Positions 5,953 through 7,343 of a stretch of 7,343 bases of DNA are shown one piece after another. How positions within the stretch are numbered: the first letter of the stretch is position 1; every line of letters starts with the position of its first letter. The notes under the pieces are model-generated. The model worked only from the letters and a program-made list of their open reading frames with translations, was not told the origin of the DNA and did no database searches. The position numbers were made by a program, and so were the translations under genes. Where the stretch lies: positions 11,132 through 18,474 of the forward strand of contig DHWW01000246.1 in the NCBI GenBank assembly GCA_002413385.1, written 5' to 3'. The stretch comes from Granulicella sp. UBA5172. GTDB lineage: Bacteria > Acidobacteriota > Terriglobia > Terriglobales > Acidobacteriaceae.

Positions 5953-5988
5953 GGGAGGGAGGGGGTACCCCCCTCCCCCCCTCTTTTT
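5953..5988 (+). terminator. second terminator-like G/C stem with T run
   Basis: G runs at 5953-5965 (GGG A GGG A GGGGG) face C runs at 5968-5981, centred on TA, and the stem is followed by TCTTTTT (5982-5988). Pairing is interrupted by single-base mismatches or bulges. It sits four bases after the first terminator and probably backs it up. Such homopolymer G/C runs are also prone to sequencing error. Confidence 0.5.
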
Positions 5989-5994
5989 GATCTG

Positions 5995-6068
5995 ATCTCT
6001 GGAATCAATAGGTTACAGACATGTTTTCTCGTAAAATCTAGATTCCAGAGATTTTACGGGTAAAATCT
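5995..6068. repeat. overlapping, mutually exclusive inverted repeats
   Basis: A perfect twelve-base inverted repeat, ATCTCTGGAATC (5995-6006) with GATTCCAGAGAT (6041-6052), encloses 34 bases. A second perfect ten-base pair, CGTAAAATCT (6030-6039) with AGATTTTACG (6049-6058), overlaps it. AGATTTTAC (6049-6057) can also pair with GTAAAATCT (6060-6068) across two bases, forming a compact palindrome. The same segment 6049-6057 therefore takes part in three alternatives. No gene occupies the region. It could be an operator, an RNA switch or the remnant of a mobile repeat. Confidence 0.6.
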
Positions 6069-6083
6069 TCAAAACAGGTGACT

Positions 6084-6222
6084 TAGAGCAAATTTCCAAT
6101 AAGTATGCAGTGTGCCAGCGCCAGCAAACTGCAGGTCTCTCCACTACGCCAAACGATAAGGCCGTTTGGCTCCGGTCGAGATGACAGCACCTTCGCTGGG
6201 TACTCACTGGAAAGATGCTCTA
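6084..6222. mobile_element. MITE-like or REP-like imperfect palindrome bounded by TA
   Basis: The ends are TAGAGCA (6084-6090) and TGCTCTA (6216-6222), a perfect pair continued inward by TTTCCA/TGGAAA (6093-6098/6208-6213), AGTA/TACT (6102-6105/6201-6204) and CCAGCG/CGCTGG (6115-6120/6194-6199). Inside lie GTCTCTC/GAGAtGAC (6135-6141/6178-6185) and an eight-pair stem GCCAAACG/CGTTTGGC (6148-6155/6163-6170). The whole 139 bases can fold into one long imperfect hairpin. Both ends being TA matches the target preference of Tc1/IS630-type elements, so a non-autonomous miniature element is a reasonable inference. No transposase is encoded. Confidence 0.5.
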
Positions 6223-6454
6223 GCGGTGCCGGCCCTGATTTCGGCTTGTGGGGGCCTTGTGCGTCCTGAATCTTGTTCTGAAAATGCGCTCTATCTCTAT
6301 TGTAGAGAAGTGAGTGGGGTAACTATGCCAAGTTTTTGGAAGTTTTATCTCGTGACGAATGAATGAGTTGTATTGATTTACGAGGGCTGGGGGGCTTGAC
6401 AGGATTTTTGCGGGGAAGGTGCCAGCCCACAGCTCTGGATGCTAGGCTGGAAGA
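6223..6454. other. spacer upstream of the SRAP gene, no gene seen
   Basis: No credible coding region is present. The stretch holds a small palindrome at 6294-6308, an exact TTGACA at 6396-6401 without a recognisable -10 box at the usual distance, and a possible -10-like TAGGCT at 6443-6448 just before the downstream start codon. No typical Shine-Dalgarno lies at a proper distance from ATG 6455. Confidence 0.4.
6294..6308. repeat. operator-like palindrome
   Basis: TCTCTA (6294-6299) and TAGAGA (6303-6308) are a perfect inverted repeat separated by TTG. The size suits a dimeric repressor site. A weak promoter could overlap it (TTGTTC at 6273-6278, then TCTATT at 6296-6301 with 17 bases between), but no gene begins at the expected place. 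Confidence 0.3.
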
Positions 6455-7213
6455 ATGTGCGGTCGCTACTTTCGTCAATCTGAGAAGCAGAAGATCGCTG
6501 AGGACTACCGAGCCGGGAAGGTGTTTGAAGATCCCCTTGCTCCGGATTACAACATTGCGCCAACGACGTTCCAGCCGGTGATCCGGCTGAGCCGGGATAC
6601 GGGCGAGCGGGAGATGGCGCTGCTGCGGTGGGGGCTGGTGCCGTTTTTTGCGACGAACCTGAAGGAATTCAAGGGGATGTCGACGTTCAATGCGAGGTCG
6701 GAGTCGGTGGCGACGTCGGCGACGTGGAGGGAGCCGTTCAAGCGGCGGCGGTGTTTGATCCCGGCGGATGGATTTTATGAGTGGATGGCGAAGGTGGTGG
6801 AGCCGAAGCCGGGTGCGGCGGTGAAGCGGCCGGTGACGGCGTCGCGGTCGCAGTCGAAGGGTGGGAAGCAGCCGTTTGCGATCACGCTGAGGAATGGCGA
6901 GCCGATGGCGTTTGCGGGGTTGTGGGATGCGTGGAAGGAGCCGAAGAAGTCTCCGCAGGAGGTGGACCGGTGGCTGCAGAGCTTTGCGATTGTGACGACC
7001 GAAGCGAATGAGTTGATGGCTCCGATCCATGACCGGATGCCGGTGATCTTGCAGCGGCGGGACTGGGAGGAGTGGCTGGATCGCGATGATTCGCGGCCGG
7101 CTCCGATGCATTTGCTGCGGCCGTATGATGCGGAGGGGATGAAGGCGGAGCCTTGTAATACCGCGGTGGGGAATGTGCGGAATCATGGGCCGGAGATGCT
7201 GGTGGGGGCGTAG
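6455..7213 (+). CDS. SRAP-family abasic site processing protein (YedK/HMCES-like)
   Basis: SRAP proteins sense abasic sites in single-stranded DNA and form a covalent thiazolidine link through Cys2, shielding the lesion. The protein has 252 residues and begins MCGRYF, so Cys2 becomes the N-terminal residue after Met removal; this fixes the start. Further conserved parts are YNIAPT (Asn33), LRWGLVPFF (57-65), FNARSES (78-84, Arg81), RRCLIPADGFYEW (98-110, catalytic Glu109), AFAGLWDAW (152-160), SFAIVTTEAN (176-185) and IHDRMPVIL (191-199, catalytic His192). All active-site residues are present. A Lys/Pro/Ser-rich insertion of about 25 residues (112-137) follows FYEW, accounting for much of the extra length over E. 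coli YedK (222). The coding strand is very rich in G-ending codons. GGAAG is only one base from the ATG, too close for a normal ribosome site. It stands alone after a repeat-rich spacer. Confidence 0.95.
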   Translation: MCGRYFRQSEKQKIAEDYRAGKVFEDPLAPDYNIAPTTFQPVIRLSRDTGEREMALLRWGLVPFFATNLKEFKGMSTFNARSESVATSATWREPFKRRRCLIPADGFYEWMAKVVEPKPGAAVKRPVTASRSQSKGGKQPFAITLRNGEPMAFAGLWDAWKEPKKSPQEVDRWLQSFAIVTTEANELMAPIHDRMPVILQRRDWEEWLDRDDSRPAPMHLLRPYDAEGMKAEPCNTAVGNVRNHGPEMLVGA

Positions 7214-7277
7214 GGCGCGATCGTGACGGTGGGGCGTCCGTGGGTGGGCACGCGGCGAGGATGGGGCGGTGCGGGGG

Positions 7278-7303
7278 AACTGCAGATTCCTACGGAATGA
7301 CAA
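7278..7303. repeat. short REP-like hairpin related to the core of the 6084-6222 element
   Basis: AACTGCAG (7278-7285) is followed by a mini-hairpin ATTCC-TAC-GGAAT (7286-7298) and GACA (7299-7302). The same frame, AACTGCAG then a hairpin then ATGACA, occurs at 6127-6134 and 6181-6186 inside the larger element. The two therefore look like size variants of one repeat family. Confidence 0.45.
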
Positions 7304-7343
7304 ACAAAAAGGCAAAGGCCAAAGCAACAGCAAGAGCAACAGC
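7303..7343. repeat. A/C/G low-complexity run, cut by the window edge
   Basis: The last 41 bases contain almost no T and show loose repetition: AAAGGC-type units (7308-7319), then AGCAACAGC twice (7322-7330 and 7335-7343, with AAGA between). No coding role is visible. The full length cannot be judged because the window ends here. Confidence 0.4.

Noticed and set aside
6166..6366. 66-residue frame in the repeat region, and its 13-codon end MPSFWKFYLVTNE
   Set aside because: It begins inside the palindromic element, has no ribosome site and no similarity I recognise.
6323..7339. 338-residue open frame on the minus strand
   Set aside because: It is antisense to the SRAP gene and its flanks, with Arg/Pro/His-rich low complexity from G-ending codons read backwards.

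Overview
The window looks like a core-genome segment of an acidobacterium, probably of the Acidobacteriaceae/Terriglobia type (Terriglobus, Granulicella and Edaphobacter are the comparison I have in mind). The reasons are the gene order (ispE, tRNA-Gln, prs, rplY, pth, rpsF, rpsR, rplI), the high GC content, the long low-complexity tails on ribosomal proteins, and short hairpin repeats in the spacers of a kind I recall from this group. This assignment is from memory and was not checked by a search. Every recognisable gene is on the + strand.

Layout. Positions 1-43 may hold the last codons of an upstream gene whose TGA overlaps the ispE ATG. Positions 43-1105 carry ispE (isoprenoid MEP pathway), which is split by an apparent one-base insertion near 422-424. 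An intact tRNA-Gln(TTG) with encoded CCA lies at 1159-1232. A 322-base structured leader follows, then prs (PRPP synthase, GTG start, long N-terminal extension), rplY (ribosomal protein L25/CTC), pth (peptidyl-tRNA hydrolase), rpsF (S6), a 232-base hairpin-rich spacer without the usual ssb or priB, rpsR (S18) and rplI (L9). A strong intrinsic terminator at 5917-5949 closes the cluster, with a second terminator-like GC stem behind it.

The second part is accessory. Positions 5950-6454 contain no convincing gene but are dense in inverted repeats: a set of mutually exclusive hairpins (5995-6068), a 139-base imperfect palindrome bounded by TA that resembles a miniature mobile element (6084-6222), and a small operator-like palindrome (6294-6308). 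Next comes an SRAP-family (YedK/HMCES) abasic-site protection gene (6455-7213) that apparently lacks a Shine-Dalgarno sequence. The window ends in a short repeat related to the core of the 6084-6222 element and in an A/C/G-rich low-complexity run that is cut by the window edge.

How the genes fit together: prs supplies PRPP for nucleotide, histidine and tryptophan synthesis. rplY-pth is a frequent bacterial pairing linked to translation. rpsF/rpsR/rplI encode ribosomal proteins, and S6 and S18 bind each other on the 30S platform. The SRAP gene belongs to DNA-damage tolerance and is probably a separate transcription unit. I found no CRISPR array, prophage, transposase gene or clear novel defence system. 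The most interesting unexplained material is non-coding: the structured spacers and the repeat elements.
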